A stretch of DNA of 64,000 nucleotides from Terriglobia bacterium (GCA_022452285.1 JAKUNG010000018.1:33221-97220); one strand, 5' to 3'. Positions 52,292-63,808 are shown, counted from the stretch's first letter. Program-made: numbers and translations. The notes: generated by a model not told the origin, from the letters alone.

Positions 52292-53962
52292 TTAGTAGGC
52301 AATTGTTCTTTTATTTTGGTCCATGTATCTACTAAATGTAAAAAAGACTAATGCAATCATAATGATTAACAGTACACCATAGGCGGCTGCACTGCCGAAG
52401 TTAAATTGTCTAATCTGGGAGAGAATTTCCACTGAAATTGGTCTATTGTCAATGGTATAAATAACAATTGATGAAACGAATTCTCCTAGGGCCGTTACAA
52501 AAGCTAACATTCCTCCAGCAACTATTGACGGCAGGAGTAAGGGTAATAGAATCCGACGCAAGGTAAATAACCATGAAGCTCCTAAAGATCTAGCTGCATC
52601 GTGGAATTCTGGATTTAATTGTTCTAGCCCAGCTTGGATGGCTCTAACTACCAAAGGAATATGCCGAATAAAATAGGCTAAGGGTAAAATCCAAAATGTT
52701 CCTACTAGTAAAATGCGACCTTCAAGTAAGTCGTTTTTGCCGAAGGTGGTTGCTAAGTTAAGAGCAATTACTGTACCAGGTAAAGCCCAAGGCAGAACAG
52801 TTAGAATGCTTAGTCCCAGTCGACCTTTAAGCTTTTTCTGAATTAAAAGCCAACCAGCAGCTAGGGCAAATAGTATGTTTGCTATTGTCGCAATAATCGC
52901 CATTTTTAAACTGTTGGATATTGGCTTTAAAAAATCACTATCGTTAAACAGGCGTTGATAATTTTCAAAAGTGTAATCAGGAGGTAAGATTTGGGTAGTC
53001 CAAGTGCCATCTTGGCTAAAGCTGATTAGAATAAGTGTAATGTGCGGGAGCAACAGAAGTGTAACAAGACTAATCCCGAGGCATGCTACTAAGGTTCTTT
53101 GGGTCTTACTTTTTAAAATTAGGATATTAGGAGAAACTCCTTTATTTACTGAGCGATATTTATCTGTGGCTTCATATTTCTGTAACAGAAAGAGAAACAG
53201 AATTGAACTAGTAGTAAGAACAACTGTTTCGACCATCGCCATTTCTAAATCACCATTTAGCTTTGAATTATAAATTTGAAGAGCTAAAACGCGAATTCCT
53301 CCCCCAAAAATATAGGGAGCACTAAAACTAGCCATTGAAGTCATAAAGGTGAGTAAGGAAGCACCAAGGATAGCAGGGGTAAGCATGGGAAGGGTAACCC
53401 ATCGTAGAGTTTGTAGACTAGAAGCACCTAACGAAAGTGAAGCTTCTTTAAGAGACTCGTCCATTCGTTTCAAGGCTGAAGAAACAAATAAATAAAAGTA
53501 AACATACATAGTGTAACCATGTACCAAAAGAATAGCTGGCACTCCTTCTAGAGAAAAAGGAGGGTTTCTTAGTTGCAGTAACCATTGAAGGCCTCTAGTA
53601 AAAAGACCACTTTCTCCATAAAGAAACAAAAAAGCCATTACACCTACGAGTGGTGGAAGTAGCACTGGTAGAGAGGCTAAAGAAGCAAACAATCTTCTAC
53701 CTGGAAAATCAAATCGATTAAAGATAAATGCCAAAGGAATTCCAATAGTTGCAGAGATTAGGACACTACCTATAGATATGAGAAGACTGTTACTAAGTGA
53801 TTCAATTTGCGAGGAACTTGAAAAAAAAACTTTGTAATTTTCCAAGCTTAGATGCCCTGATTTAACAAAACTCTGAAAGAGAACGTAGAGATTTGGATAA
53901 AGTACAAACCAGATGAGCAAACCAAACACCGGTATGGAAATCCAAAGATTTGATTTTTTCAC
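52292..53962 (-). CDS. ABC transporter permease, fused two-domain (FbpB/ThiP-like)
   Basis: A 556-residue membrane protein with about twelve helices and two complete permease halves. Each has an EAA loop that contacts the ATPase: DESLKEASLSLGASSLQTLRWVTLPML near residue 170, and DAARSLGASWLFTLRRILLPL near residue 460. Such fused permeases serve ferric iron, thiamine or phosphonate importers. The start is GTG. It is the third gene of the leftward run, binding protein, ATPase, permease. Confidence 0.9.
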   Translation of the reverse strand: MKKSNLWISIPVFGLLIWFVLYPNLYVLFQSFVKSGHLSLENYKVFFSSSSQIESLSNSLLISIGSVLISATIGIPLAFIFNRFDFPGRRLFASLASLPVLLPPLVGVMAFLFLYGESGLFTRGLQWLLQLRNPPFSLEGVPAILLVHGYTMYVYFYLFVSSALKRMDESLKEASLSLGASSLQTLRWVTLPMLTPAILGASLLTFMTSMASFSAPYIFGGGIRVLALQIYNSKLNGDLEMAMVETVVLTTSSILFLFLLQKYEATDKYRSVNKGVSPNILILKSKTQRTLVACLGISLVTLLLLPHITLILISFSQDGTWTTQILPPDYTFENYQRLFNDSDFLKPISNSLKMAIIATIANILFALAAGWLLIQKKLKGRLGLSILTVLPWALPGTVIALNLATTFGKNDLLEGRILLVGTFWILPLAYFIRHIPLVVRAIQAGLEQLNPEFHDAARSLGASWLFTLRRILLPLLLPSIVAGGMLAFVTALGEFVSSIVIYTIDNRPISVEILSQIRQFNFGSAAAYGVLLIIMIALVFFTFSRYMDQNKRTIAY

Positions 53963-54102
53963 GGTTATTAACTTTATTCAGAAGAAGTTTTAGATTGTTT
54001 TAGGAAAAAGGTCTCCAAAAATTGGCACCCTAAAAGTAAAATTTTTTACACTCAAATAAATTTAATCGAGAAGATTGTTGTAAATGGGAATTTAAAAAGT
54101 GG

Positions 54103-55188
54103 TTAATTCCATTTTTCGCTTGGAATGACATAAATGGAATTGGCCTCTTGAAATAAATTAATATAATTTCCTACCTTATGATAAGAACAGATTAACGAGC
54201 TATTTATCAAAACTAAAACGGTCAGTCCTTCTCCCTTTAGGACAAATTCTATGTTAGCACCCATAAAACGTTGAGATATAATTTGAGCTGAAAAAAGAGG
54301 TTGAGTGCTGCTAGTTTCCTGTAATTGCACATTTTCGGGTCGGAGCAAAAGCTGATAATGTTCTCCCATTCTCAGCTTAGGATGGTGTTTTGGTGAAATA
54401 CAAAGTTCCATTCCAGAAGGTAATTTAAAAACTGCTGATCCCCCTTCATGACTTTTTAGAGGTAGTTCCCATATATTTGATTTGCCTATAAAATTAGCAA
54501 CAAAATGATTTGCTGGGCGAAAATATAATTCTTGAGCAGTGCCAATCTGCTGAAGAGTACCCTCTGACAGTAAGGCAACTCGATCTGAAAATGCAAAAGC
54601 TTCCTCTTGATCATGGGTTACAAAGATTGTTGTGATACGGAGCTGGTGAATCAACTCACTTAGTTGAGAGCGTGTTTGCTCTCTGAGGCTAGCATCTAGA
54701 TTACTCAGTGGTTCGTCTAATAAGAGCAGTTCTGGTTCAATGATGACAGCACGTGCAACCGATACCCGTTGCTGTTCTCCACCACTTAACTTAAATACGG
54801 CTCGTTTGTGGTAAGAAGATAAATTAACTAGTGACAGTGCCTTTTCCACTTTATTTTTTATTTCGTTAGCTGAATAACCTCGAGCTTTTAAGCCAAAAGC
54901 AACGTTCTCAAAAACATTAAGGTGGGGAAAGAGTGCATAAGACTGGAAAACCATTCCGATATTACGTTTTTCTGGGGGTAGTAAGGTAATATCCTGTTCA
55001 TCAATAAGAATTTTTCCAGAGCTAGGTTTTAAGAGTCCTGCTATTAGTCGAATTGTAGTAGTTTTTCCACATCCACTAGGTCCTAGCAAAGTTAATATTT
55101 TACCGGAATCTACTTGCAGACTAAGTTGATCAAGAGCTCTTATGTTACCAAATTGGTGGCTTAGATTTTTCAGTTGGAGTTTAGCCAT
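54103..55188 (-). CDS. ABC transporter ATP-binding protein (iron/spermidine type)
   Basis: A 361-residue ATPase. Walker A GPSGCGKTT lies near residues 35-43, with Q-loop MVFQSYALFPHL, signature LSGGEQQRVSVARA, and Walker B LLLLDEPLSNLDASLREQ. A C-terminal TOBE domain (from about residue 240) is typical of FbpC and PotA importers. It powers import with the adjacent permease and binding protein. Confidence 0.93.
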   Translation of the reverse strand: MAKLQLKNLSHQFGNIRALDQLSLQVDSGKILTLLGPSGCGKTTTIRLIAGLLKPSSGKILIDEQDITLLPPEKRNIGMVFQSYALFPHLNVFENVAFGLKARGYSANEIKNKVEKALSLVNLSSYHKRAVFKLSGGEQQRVSVARAVIIEPELLLLDEPLSNLDASLREQTRSQLSELIHQLRITTIFVTHDQEEAFAFSDRVALLSEGTLQQIGTAQELYFRPANHFVANFIGKSNIWELPLKSHEGGSAVFKLPSGMELCISPKHHPKLRMGEHYQLLLRPENVQLQETSSTQPLFSAQIISQRFMGANIEFVLKGEGLTVLVLINSSLICSYHKVGNYINLFQEANSIYVIPSEKWN

Positions 55189-55240
55189 TGATTTGTAGGT
55201 TTGGGCAACCTAATAGAGTTGTTTTGTTAAAATTTAAGGA

Positions 55241-56272
55241 TTAAGTTCCTTTATTACGTATATTTTCGTCCCAATAGCGCATCCATTTTCTCGAATTTTT
55301 TCTTAAGGTCTGCCAATCGACGGGGAGCGCCTTGATAGAGGTTTTACGAAACCATTCTGGCAATTCATTTTTCGAGATATCCTTTCGACATGGAAGTCGA
55401 TAAAAGAGTTTAGCAGCTTGAATCAAACTTTGTTTGGATGTTACAAACTCATAAAACTGCAAGGCTGATTTTTTGTTGTGGGGTCGGGCTACTAAGGCAA
55501 TTCCATCTGTAACAACAGGTGTTCCACTCATTGGTAAGATATAGTCAAGGGGATAGTTATAGCGGGCCCGTTGTAGTTCTATATCAGGCATGTTCCATAG
55601 AGTAATCCAGCCTTCTTGTCGAGCTAGCTTTTGAATGAGCATTGTAAGGTTCGGTACGTAAGTTTTTGTGTTAGCATCTAGTTTCATAAGCCACTCATAT
55701 CCAGAATCTGGTGACCCTTGTGCTTGAACAGCTTTCAAAATCATTGTACAGAAAATTGTTCTCATGGTACCTGAGGCAAGTGGATCTCTAACAATAATCT
55801 TATTTTTCCATTTGGGATCCAACAGATCATTCCAGTCCTTAGGCACTTCTTCAGGTTTTATCACAGTGCTGTTGTAGGCAATAACCTCCGGGGTTTCGTA
55901 TGTTCCGTACCAAAAATCCTTAGAGCTGTATGCCCCTTTCAATATAGCTTGGGACCAAGAAGGTTTATATGGATTTAATAACTTTTCGTCTTCAGCTTGC
56001 TGAAAAAGATCAGCTGGAGCTCCCCACCAAATGTCGGCCTGAGGATTTTCTTTTTCGGAACGCAGTCGGTCAAGGACGTCTTGGCTGCCCATATCGAGCC
56101 ATTTGACGTTGACTGTAGGGAATTTTTCCTCAAATCGATTTTCAAAGTATGTTAATAGTTCTTTCCCATGAGGAGAGTAGATGATGAGTGATTTTTCCCA
56201 ATTATTCTTTTGAGAGCAAGCTGATAATAGAAAAAATACTCCCCAAACAATAATAATCATAAGACGACACAT
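55241..56272 (-). CDS. ABC transporter substrate-binding lipoprotein (ferric iron-type)
   Basis: A 343-residue lipoprotein; the lipobox FLLSACSQ gives lipidation at the cysteine near residue 19. IIYSPHGKELLTYFENRFEEKFP, DIWWGAPADLFQQAE, PKDWNDLLDPKWKNKIIVRDPLASGT are typical of the AfuA/FbpA group of iron-binding proteins. The adjacent-tyrosine pair that binds iron in FbpA is not obvious, so 2-aminoethylphosphonate or another anion is possible. First gene of the transporter operon. Confidence 0.82.
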   Translation of the reverse strand: MCRLMIIIVWGVFFLLSACSQKNNWEKSLIIYSPHGKELLTYFENRFEEKFPTVNVKWLDMGSQDVLDRLRSEKENPQADIWWGAPADLFQQAEDEKLLNPYKPSWSQAILKGAYSSKDFWYGTYETPEVIAYNSTVIKPEEVPKDWNDLLDPKWKNKIIVRDPLASGTMRTIFCTMILKAVQAQGSPDSGYEWLMKLDANTKTYVPNLTMLIQKLARQEGWITLWNMPDIELQRARYNYPLDYILPMSGTPVVTDGIALVARPHNKKSALQFYEFVTSKQSLIQAAKLFYRLPCRKDISKNELPEWFRKTSIKALPVDWQTLRKNSRKWMRYWDENIRNKGT

Positions 56273-56359
56273 TATTATTTAGATTACCTCACTTTTAGAC
56301 ATAAACTATATATTGCCCTTTTTATCTTAGCTAAACTGTCTAAATTATAGAGAAGCTAC

Positions 56360-56662
56360 TTAGGAATTGGATTCTGATTCTTCGACACTAATTTTGAGCG
56401 ATTTCAAAAACTTAACATCTTGAGAAGTAATATTTAGTTTTGCCTCATAGTTGTTGTTCGGTGTTGAGGATGAGTCAACGTGGGATTCCTTGCTTCGTTT
56501 GTTAAAACCTATAGTTGCTTCTAACACCAGAAACACATTGTATCCAGACGCTTTAATCCTGGAGATGGTTTCCTGAATGGCTTCAGAAGTTGATAGACTT
56601 TCATTAATAGCATTTCCTAATTCCTTCATTAAACCTTTGAGATTTTCATCCATCTCATTCAT
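56360..56662 (-). CDS. Small unknown protein
   Basis: A 100-residue cytoplasmic protein without signal or membrane segment. The first 55 residues look folded: ENLKGLMKELGNAINESL, then SRIKASGYNVFLVLEATIGF. The rest is polar and low in hydrophobics. I do not recognise a family. A good AGAGGA site precedes the first ATG. It lies 87 bases before the iron-type transporter on the same strand and could share its promoter. Confidence 0.6.
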   Translation of the reverse strand: MNEMDENLKGLMKELGNAINESLSTSEAIQETISRIKASGYNVFLVLEATIGFNKRSKESHVDSSSTPNNNYEAKLNITSQDVKFLKSLKISVEESESNS

Positions 56663-56921
56663 CTAGTTTTCCTCTAACTTAGTGGTACCAGGGTAGGCTT
56701 TTTTGAATTGTAAGTTGACATTCATGACTTAGACTATTTTAGGTTGTTGAGATTGCGGTAGAAATGTTACTTACAAGGAACAAGAGTGTCAAGATTTGGG
56801 TCTTCAAATGGATCGAGTAATCCTTTACTTTTTGAGAAGCATTAGACAAAAGATTAGTAGGTTACAACATTATTTTTCACTAAACTGAGAGAACCTACAG
56901 TCATTTTTGGATAAAGTGATA

Positions 56922-56930
56922 TGTTATTAT
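56922..56930 (+). promoter_or_regulatory. Extended -10 promoter of the small membrane protein
   Basis: TGTTATTAT fits the extended -10 form TGnTATAAT with one mismatch. No good -35 is seen, as is common for extended -10 promoters. Predicted start is near 56937, with AGGA just before the ATG at 56958. Confidence 0.4.
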
Positions 56931-56957
56931 AAAGTTTAACCTCATTTAGGAAAAATT

Positions 56958-57218
56958 ATGGCTCTTAGCTTATTGCAGAAATTCAAATTAGCCTTTAGAG
57001 ATTTTGGTGTAAGCTTACATAAACTATTTCTCCAAATAACGGGTTTCTTATTTGCGACATTTGGTGGGTTCCTCCTTTTAAGAGGGTACCAGCACCTTGG
57101 GAATTCTGAAGAATCTGGATTTAAATATTATTTTATAATGGCTGCATTTCTCATTTTTGGGATTCTAATGCTTGGTTTTGGAATTCAATCCTTATACCGT
57201 TTGCGATCCATGAAGTAA
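56958..57218 (+). CDS. Small two-helix membrane protein of unknown function
   Basis: An 86-residue protein with two transmembrane helices (about residues 25-42 and 59-77) and basic ends, so both ends probably face the cytoplasm. No family recognised. It is preceded by AGGA and a plausible extended -10 promoter, and lies 91 bases before the mutase gene on the same strand. Confidence 0.6.
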   Translation: MALSLLQKFKLAFRDFGVSLHKLFLQITGFLFATFGGFLLLRGYQHLGNSEESGFKYYFIMAAFLIFGILMLGFGIQSLYRLRSMK

Positions 57219-57309
57219 ACTATTTAATAGTTGATTTCAGTTTAGCTTTAATTTGATTAGGTTCAGCCCAGCCCAACATTTTTCTATTCTATAACGTTAC
57301 CAAATTGCG

Positions 57310-58902
57310 ATGTCTGAAAAAACAAGGATCACAACTAGTTCAGGAATTCCATTAGACGCATGTTTTAACCCTGAACATCTCTCAGGTTTCGACTATTTTC
57401 GTGATCTAGGGGATCCAGGTGAATTTCCATTTACCCGTGGAATTCACTCTGAAATGTATAGAAAAAAACTTTGGACTATGAGGCAGTATGCAGGATATGG
57501 ATCCGCAAAGGAATCAAATAAACGCTATAGATATTTATTGAAACGGGGACAAACAGGTTTGTCAGTGGCATTTGACCTTCCAACTCAAATGGGTATGGAT
57601 TCAGATGCAGTTCTGTCTGCAGGAGAAGTTGGCCGGACTGGCGTTGCTATTGATAGCCTGACTGATATGAGGAATCTTTTAAAGGGGATTCCTCTTGATC
57701 AGGTCTCATTTTCTATGACTATTAATGCAACAGCACCTATTTTGCTGGCACTTTTAGTGGCTGAAGCTCGGGCTCAGAAAATTCCCATGGAGAGTCTGTC
57801 CGGAACAATTCAAAATGATATTCTTAAAGAATATATTGCTCGTGGTACCTATGTATACCCACCTTTGCCTTCTATTCGATTAGCAACTGATGTGATTAAA
57901 TTTTGTACCAAAAATCTGCCTCGATGGAATCCCATTTCAATTAGTGGTTACCATATTCGTGAAGCAGGATCTACCGCTGTGCAGGAATTGGCTTTTACGT
58001 TAGCAAATGCTATAGCATATGTAGAAGCTTGTTTAGAAACTGGCTTGGCAATTGATGACTTTGCCCCTCGATTTTCTTTTTTCTTTAATGTACACAATAA
58101 TTTTTTGGAAGAAATAGCGAAATTCCGAGCTGCCCGTCGGCTCTGGTCAGGAATCATGCGGAAACGTTTTGGTGCAAAGAACCCTAAGTCATGGGTTTTG
58201 AGATTCCATGCGCAAACTGCTGGGAGTACTTTAACGGCTCAAAACCCAGAAGTAAATTGTGTCAGGGTTACCTTGCAAGCTCTTGCAGCTGTTTTAGGCG
58301 GTACCCAGTCTCTACATACAAACTCTTTTGATGAAGCACTGGCTCTGCCTACTACTGAAGCTGCTATCCTTGCCTTACAAACACAACAGGTGATTGCTTA
58401 TGAAACTGGTGTACCCGAGACTGCTGATCCATTTGCTGGTTCGTACACCATTGAATCTTTGACGGGCACTCTTGAGGTTAAAGCAAAAAACTATCTAGAT
58501 CGGATTCAAAATCTAGGTGGCATGCCACTAGCAATTTCTAAGGGCTATGTGCAAGGAGAGATTCAAAAAGCTGCTTACGATTATCAACGGTCAGTAGAGA
58601 GTGGGGAGACTACTATTGTAGGGATGAACAAGTTTATTTCTTCACAGAGGTCAACTGTTAGGATACATAAGGTTGATGTACGGATTGAAAAGGAACAATG
58701 CGAGAAACTTGCTAAAATCAGATCAACCAGAAACCCCAAAAAAGTAGATAAATCCTTAGCCTTAATTGAACAAATTGCGCGCACTGATGATAATCTTCTT
58801 CCACCGATAATAGATGCTGTAGAGAGTCATGCTACCCTTGGAGAAATTTCTGATCGATTAAAGCTCGTTTTTGGAGAACATAAGGAAATCCCTAAAATAT
58901 AG
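57310..58902 (+). CDS. mcmA1: Methylmalonyl-CoA mutase, catalytic (alpha) chain
   Basis: A 530-residue acyl-CoA mutase TIM barrel. [64 protein letters not shown] and [19 protein letters not shown] are hallmarks, read here in parts. The chain stops before the B12-binding domain, which has DxHxxG, so a separate small subunit is required; it is not in the window. This two-chain form is known in archaea and several bacteria. It would convert methylmalonyl-CoA to succinyl-CoA, downstream of the carboxylase at 18278-23162. An isobutyryl-CoA mutase-like role is an alternative. Confidence 0.9.
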   Translation: MSEKTRITTSSGIPLDACFNPEHLSGFDYFRDLGDPGEFPFTRGIHSEMYRKKLWTMRQYAGYGSAKESNKRYRYLLKRGQTGLSVAFDLPTQMGMDSDAVLSAGEVGRTGVAIDSLTDMRNLLKGIPLDQVSFSMTINATAPILLALLVAEARAQKIPMESLSGTIQNDILKEYIARGTYVYPPLPSIRLATDVIKFCTKNLPRWNPISISGYHIREAGSTAVQELAFTLANAIAYVEACLETGLAIDDFAPRFSFFFNVHNNFLEEIAKFRAARRLWSGIMRKRFGAKNPKSWVLRFHAQTAGSTLTAQNPEVNCVRVTLQALAAVLGGTQSLHTNSFDEALALPTTEAAILALQTQQVIAYETGVPETADPFAGSYTIESLTGTLEVKAKNYLDRIQNLGGMPLAISKGYVQGEIQKAAYDYQRSVESGETTIVGMNKFISSQRSTVRIHKVDVRIEKEQCEKLAKIRSTRNPKKVDKSLALIEQIARTDDNLLPPIIDAVESHATLGEISDRLKLVFGEHKEIPKI

Positions 58903-59029
58903 ATAGAAATGCTTACTGAATCTAAGATTTTAAATTACTCATAGATAAGACTTGAGAGATTAATGAGAAGCACTTATCAAATCATTTCTGATCTACACTT
59001 AATTTCCTTCTTTTTTTCAGTTTAAATAA

Positions 59030-60226
<1,197 letters not shown>

Positions 60227-60316
60227 GGCTGAGTAGTTGAGCATTAGTCAGTAGGCTTTACTAAATACTTCCAATATTTCTCAAAGAAAAATTTTCGACT
60301 ATTTGGAGTCGGTTAA

Positions 60317-60619
60317 ATGTCAATTTTGACTCTCCTTGCTGCCAATGGGCAAAGTAATTCTTTCCTTCCTCTTTTACCTATTGTTGCAATTTTTCTCATC
60401 TTCTATTTTATTGTTTTTCGACCTCAAAGAAGAAGACAACAGGCTCTTCAGGAAATGTTAAAGAACCTAAAGAATGGTGATAAAGTCATAACCTCTGGTG
60501 GAATTTATGGAATTGTCGCTGGAATGAAAAATGATACTGTTCACCTCCGCATAGCTGATCAAGTCAAAATAGAAATTTCAAGGAATGCAATAGCTGCTAA
60601 ACAGGAAGAGGGTCCATGA
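60317..60619 (+). CDS. yajC: Sec translocase accessory subunit YajC
   Basis: A 100-residue protein with one transmembrane helix (about residues 18-36, PIVAIFLIFYFIVFRPQRRR) followed by the conserved LKNGDKVITSGGIYGIV segment. It associates with SecDF in the inner membrane. It lies between tgt and secD, the standard order. Confidence 0.95.
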   Translation: MSILTLLAANGQSNSFLPLLPIVAIFLIFYFIVFRPQRRRQQALQEMLKNLKNGDKVITSGGIYGIVAGMKNDTVHLRIADQVKIEISRNAIAAKQEEGP

Positions 60620-60667
60620 TAAGTTTGACGAACCTGATTAGTAATCTGTCCTAGAAGGTAGCACTTC

Positions 60668-62278
60668 ATGCCCAAAAAGCTTAGGTTAAAATTCTTTACA
60701 ATTGTAGCAGTACCTGTGATTTGTGTCCTTGGCATCATTGGTTTGCCGGGGACCTTTAATCAACTGAAAGAAAATTTGAGAGAAAGAATTCGTCTGGGAC
60801 TTGATCTGCGAGGAGGGATGCATCTTATCCTTCAAGTCAATACCGAGGATGCTCTTAATATAGAAACTGATCTACTCGTAGAACGGATTAAGAGAGCGTT
60901 AGAAGACGAAGAAATATCTTTTGAAGATATTCGTCGTAGGGATATTACTCACGTTGAAATTCTAGATGTTGAATCAACAAAAGTTAGGGATGTACGTGCA
61001 TTGATAACTGAGAGTTACAGTGCTTGGGATATAGTCAATCTTTTCAATCCTCCTAATTCTTTTCTTCTAACTTTAAGGCCCACCGTTGTAAGTCAAATTA
61101 GGGAAAGCTCAGTTCGGGAAGCTATTCAGAGAATTCGGAATAGGGTTGACGAGTTGGGGGTGACCGAACCAGTTATTCAGAACCATGGTCCTGTCAATGA
61201 ATATCAAATTCTTGTCCAATTACCTGGCGTCGATGATTCTGCAAGAGTCCGAGAAATTATTAAATCAACTGCTCTTCTCGAATTAAAAATTGTTGAGCCA
61301 GCTGACGTTTTTGTTTCCAGAGCTGACGCATTAAAACAATACAATGGAGTAGTTCCATCAGGAAAACAGTTGCTTCAAGGTATTTCTCAGTTTTCTGATT
61401 CTTCTCAACCGAGTCAAACTTGGTATGTTGCTAATCAGTCTGCCGCCATTACAGGAAAAGACCTAAGAATGGCCCGGGCTCAAGCAGACGAATTTGGGAG
61501 GCCGGCAGTAGGTTTTGATTTAACAAATGATGGTGCTAGTCGTTTTGAGCGAATTACTGCTGACAATGTTGGGAAACGCTTGGCTATTGTTTTAGATGGT
61601 CGTGTCCAATCAGCTCCTAATATTCAGGAATCCATACGTTCTTCAGGGCAGATTACGGGCAGTTTTTCTGATCAAGAAGCCAATGATTTGGCTTTAGTTT
61701 TGAGGTCTGGTGCACTCCCAGCGTCGATGGATTATTTAGAAGAGCGGACAGTCGGAGCCTCTCTAGGTGTTGATTCTATTCGCCAAGGAGTGATTGCTTC
61801 TCTCATTGCTCTGGTAGGTGTGGCATTGTTCATGGTTATTTATTATAAGCTTTCAGGAATAATTGCCATTACTGCACTAGTTTTGAATCTAATTATTCTC
61901 CTTGCAGCAATGGTTTATATTGGAGCAACTTTAACCCTACCAGGTATTGCAGGCGTCGTACTTTTAATTGGTATGGCTGTGGATTCAAATGTTTTGATTT
62001 TTGAACGTATTAAAGAAGAAATTTGGTCTGGGAAAACTATTAGTTCCTCAGTCAGCACTGGTTTTGGCAAAGCTATAATTACAATTGTCGATGCCAACGT
62101 AACTACGGTTGTTGCTGTTTTGTTTTTGTTTTTATTTGGGACAGGACCCGTCAAAGGTTTTGCAGTTGTGCTTTTTTGGGGTCTTCTTGCAAACTTGTTT
62201 ACTGCGATCTTTGTTTCTCGTTTTATTTTTGAGGTCATCGTTGGTCGAAACCGACGTCGAGAAAGTTTGAGCATATAG
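60668..62278 (+). CDS. secD: Protein translocase subunit SecD
   Basis: A 536-residue RND-family membrane protein with six helices. LGLDLRGGMHLILQV marks the first conserved region after helix 1. The large periplasmic domain spans about residues 45-370; the remaining five helices follow, with GIAGVVLLIGMAVDSNVLIFERIKEE as the D5/D6 signature. With SecF it uses the proton motive force to pull exported proteins out of SecYEG. ATG start. Confidence 0.97.
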   Translation: MPKKLRLKFFTIVAVPVICVLGIIGLPGTFNQLKENLRERIRLGLDLRGGMHLILQVNTEDALNIETDLLVERIKRALEDEEISFEDIRRRDITHVEILDVESTKVRDVRALITESYSAWDIVNLFNPPNSFLLTLRPTVVSQIRESSVREAIQRIRNRVDELGVTEPVIQNHGPVNEYQILVQLPGVDDSARVREIIKSTALLELKIVEPADVFVSRADALKQYNGVVPSGKQLLQGISQFSDSSQPSQTWYVANQSAAITGKDLRMARAQADEFGRPAVGFDLTNDGASRFERITADNVGKRLAIVLDGRVQSAPNIQESIRSSGQITGSFSDQEANDLALVLRSGALPASMDYLEERTVGASLGVDSIRQGVIASLIALVGVALFMVIYYKLSGIIAITALVLNLIILLAAMVYIGATLTLPGIAGVVLLIGMAVDSNVLIFERIKEEIWSGKTISSSVSTGFGKAIITIVDANVTTVVAVLFLFLFGTGPVKGFAVVLFWGLLANLFTAIFVSRFIFEVIVGRNRRRESLSI

Positions 62279-62369
62279 TCATTTTTGGAAAAATCCAGCT
62301 GGTAATCTGGAGAGTTTAATAGTCTTAATGTTTTTAAATCTAGCTTTTTTAGAAAGTAGATAGAGACCT

Positions 62370-63554
62370 ATGCAGTTACTTAGAAATGTTAATGTGAATT
62401 GGGTTGGTCGCAAGTGGCTTTTCATAGGTATATCCTTAGTGATGACTATTGTTAGTTTGTCCTCTTTATATTGGAAAGGAGGTCCACGATACGGCATTGA
62501 TTTTCGTGGAGGGACTCTCGTCTATGTCAAATTTAAAAGTCCTCCTAATCTGACAGTTATTCGTACCGCCCTCTCTCAAAAAGGGCTAGGGAATAGCACC
62601 ATTCAAAGGTACGATTTGCCAGAGCAAAATCAAGTTATCATCAGTCTAGATCAGCTTGAGGGTGATTCTGAAGAAGAGTCAGATGAAGGACGTGTGCAGA
62701 TACTACAGGCTCTAAAAGCTGTTTTTAATTCAGAGAAGATTCCAACAGATAAAATTGATCTTAATAATGTCAGCACGACTGATCTTACTAATTTCTTGAT
62801 TGAGGCGGGTGACCTAACCTCCTTGTTAAAATCAGAAGAAAGTCCTGTTTTAAAATCTCCAGAGTCATTGGCAGCAGCCATCACTGACTATAGAGATAGC
62901 CATGGTGGGATTATTATTTCGTATGATGAAATAGGCACTATTAGTGGAGTGACTAAGTCCATCCTAACTATTCTCCAAGAGTCTTCCTTTTTAGGGGAGT
63001 TTTCAGTATTCCAAACCGAGTTTGTAGGACCAAAGGTCGGTCAGAATCTTCAGCGACAAGCAATTTCAGCAACCTGTTATGCATTGATAGGTGTATTGAT
63101 TTATATTGCAATTAGATTTAAGGGTACAATCTATGGTGCTGCTGCTGTGATTGCTGTTTTTCATGATGTCATAATTACTTTAGGGTTTTTTTCTTTTGCA
63201 GATCGCGAAATTTCCTTAACAGTTATTGCGGCGCTATTAACCCTTGTAGGGTACTCTATGAATGATACAATTGTTGTTTTTGATAGAATTAGGGAAAATT
63301 TAAGGCTTAGTAGACGAATTCCTCTTTCAGAGATTATAAATAAAAGTATTAATCAAACTTTGAGCAGGACTCTTTTAACCTCGGGATCCACTTTTTTAAC
63401 CGCACTGTCACTTTATTTTTTGGGAGGACAGGTAATTAATGGGTTTGCGTTTGCGTTAGTAATTGGGGTTGCTGTTGGAACTTACTCTTCGATTGGAGTT
63501 GCGAGTCCATTGTTGTTAATTTGGTACGATTATCAGTTAGGGAAAAAGAAATAG
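62370..63554 (+). CDS. secF: Protein translocase subunit SecF, enlarged periplasmic domain
   Basis: A 394-residue SecF partner with six helices. YGIDFRGGTLVYVKF follows helix 1, EFVGPKVGQNLQRQA precedes helix 2, and LTLVGYSMNDTIVVFDRIRENLR is the family signature. The periplasmic stretch between helix 1 and helix 2 is about 180 residues, clearly longer than the about 110 of E. coli SecF, with an acidic inserted part (GDSEEESDEG). Total length exceeds the usual 300-320. It is 91 bases after secD. Confidence 0.95.
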   Translation: MQLLRNVNVNWVGRKWLFIGISLVMTIVSLSSLYWKGGPRYGIDFRGGTLVYVKFKSPPNLTVIRTALSQKGLGNSTIQRYDLPEQNQVIISLDQLEGDSEEESDEGRVQILQALKAVFNSEKIPTDKIDLNNVSTTDLTNFLIEAGDLTSLLKSEESPVLKSPESLAAAITDYRDSHGGIIISYDEIGTISGVTKSILTILQESSFLGEFSVFQTEFVGPKVGQNLQRQAISATCYALIGVLIYIAIRFKGTIYGAAAVIAVFHDVIITLGFFSFADREISLTVIAALLTLVGYSMNDTIVVFDRIRENLRLSRRIPLSEIINKSINQTLSRTLLTSGSTFLTALSLYFLGGQVINGFAFALVIGVAVGTYSSIGVASPLLLIWYDYQLGKKK

Positions 63555-63808
63555 GTGGATATATAAAAATTTAAAATTGGAAGTAATTAAAAATTATTTT
63601 TCTTGTACTCTTAACTTAATTTCATGCTAAAGTCTTAGTTTATTTTTTCGTAAAACTATTTAATTTGACAGTGGTTGATATTCCCTACTGGAATTTAGGT
63701 TTCTGCTTTAATTTCTTAGTTGAAATCTAATTGGTAGAATTATAAGCTAGGAACCTAATCAGCGTTACATTCTAGGGTCACATCGTTTTGGGAAGGGGAG
63801 GTTAACTT

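Noticed and set aside
57310..58902. Truncated methylmalonyl-CoA mutase
   Set aside because: The lack of a B12-binding domain is normal for the two-chain form, and the barrel is complete.
61915..62274. 119-residue open frame on the minus strand
   Set aside because: It lies entirely inside secD, opposite strand, with a basic low-complexity product and no ribosome-binding site; a shadow of the real gene.
63665..63670. TTGACA before the tonB gene
   Set aside because: No -10-like hexamer lies 16-18 bases downstream; a weaker pair TTGAAA/TATAAG at 63720-63746 has a 15-base spacer, too short for confidence.
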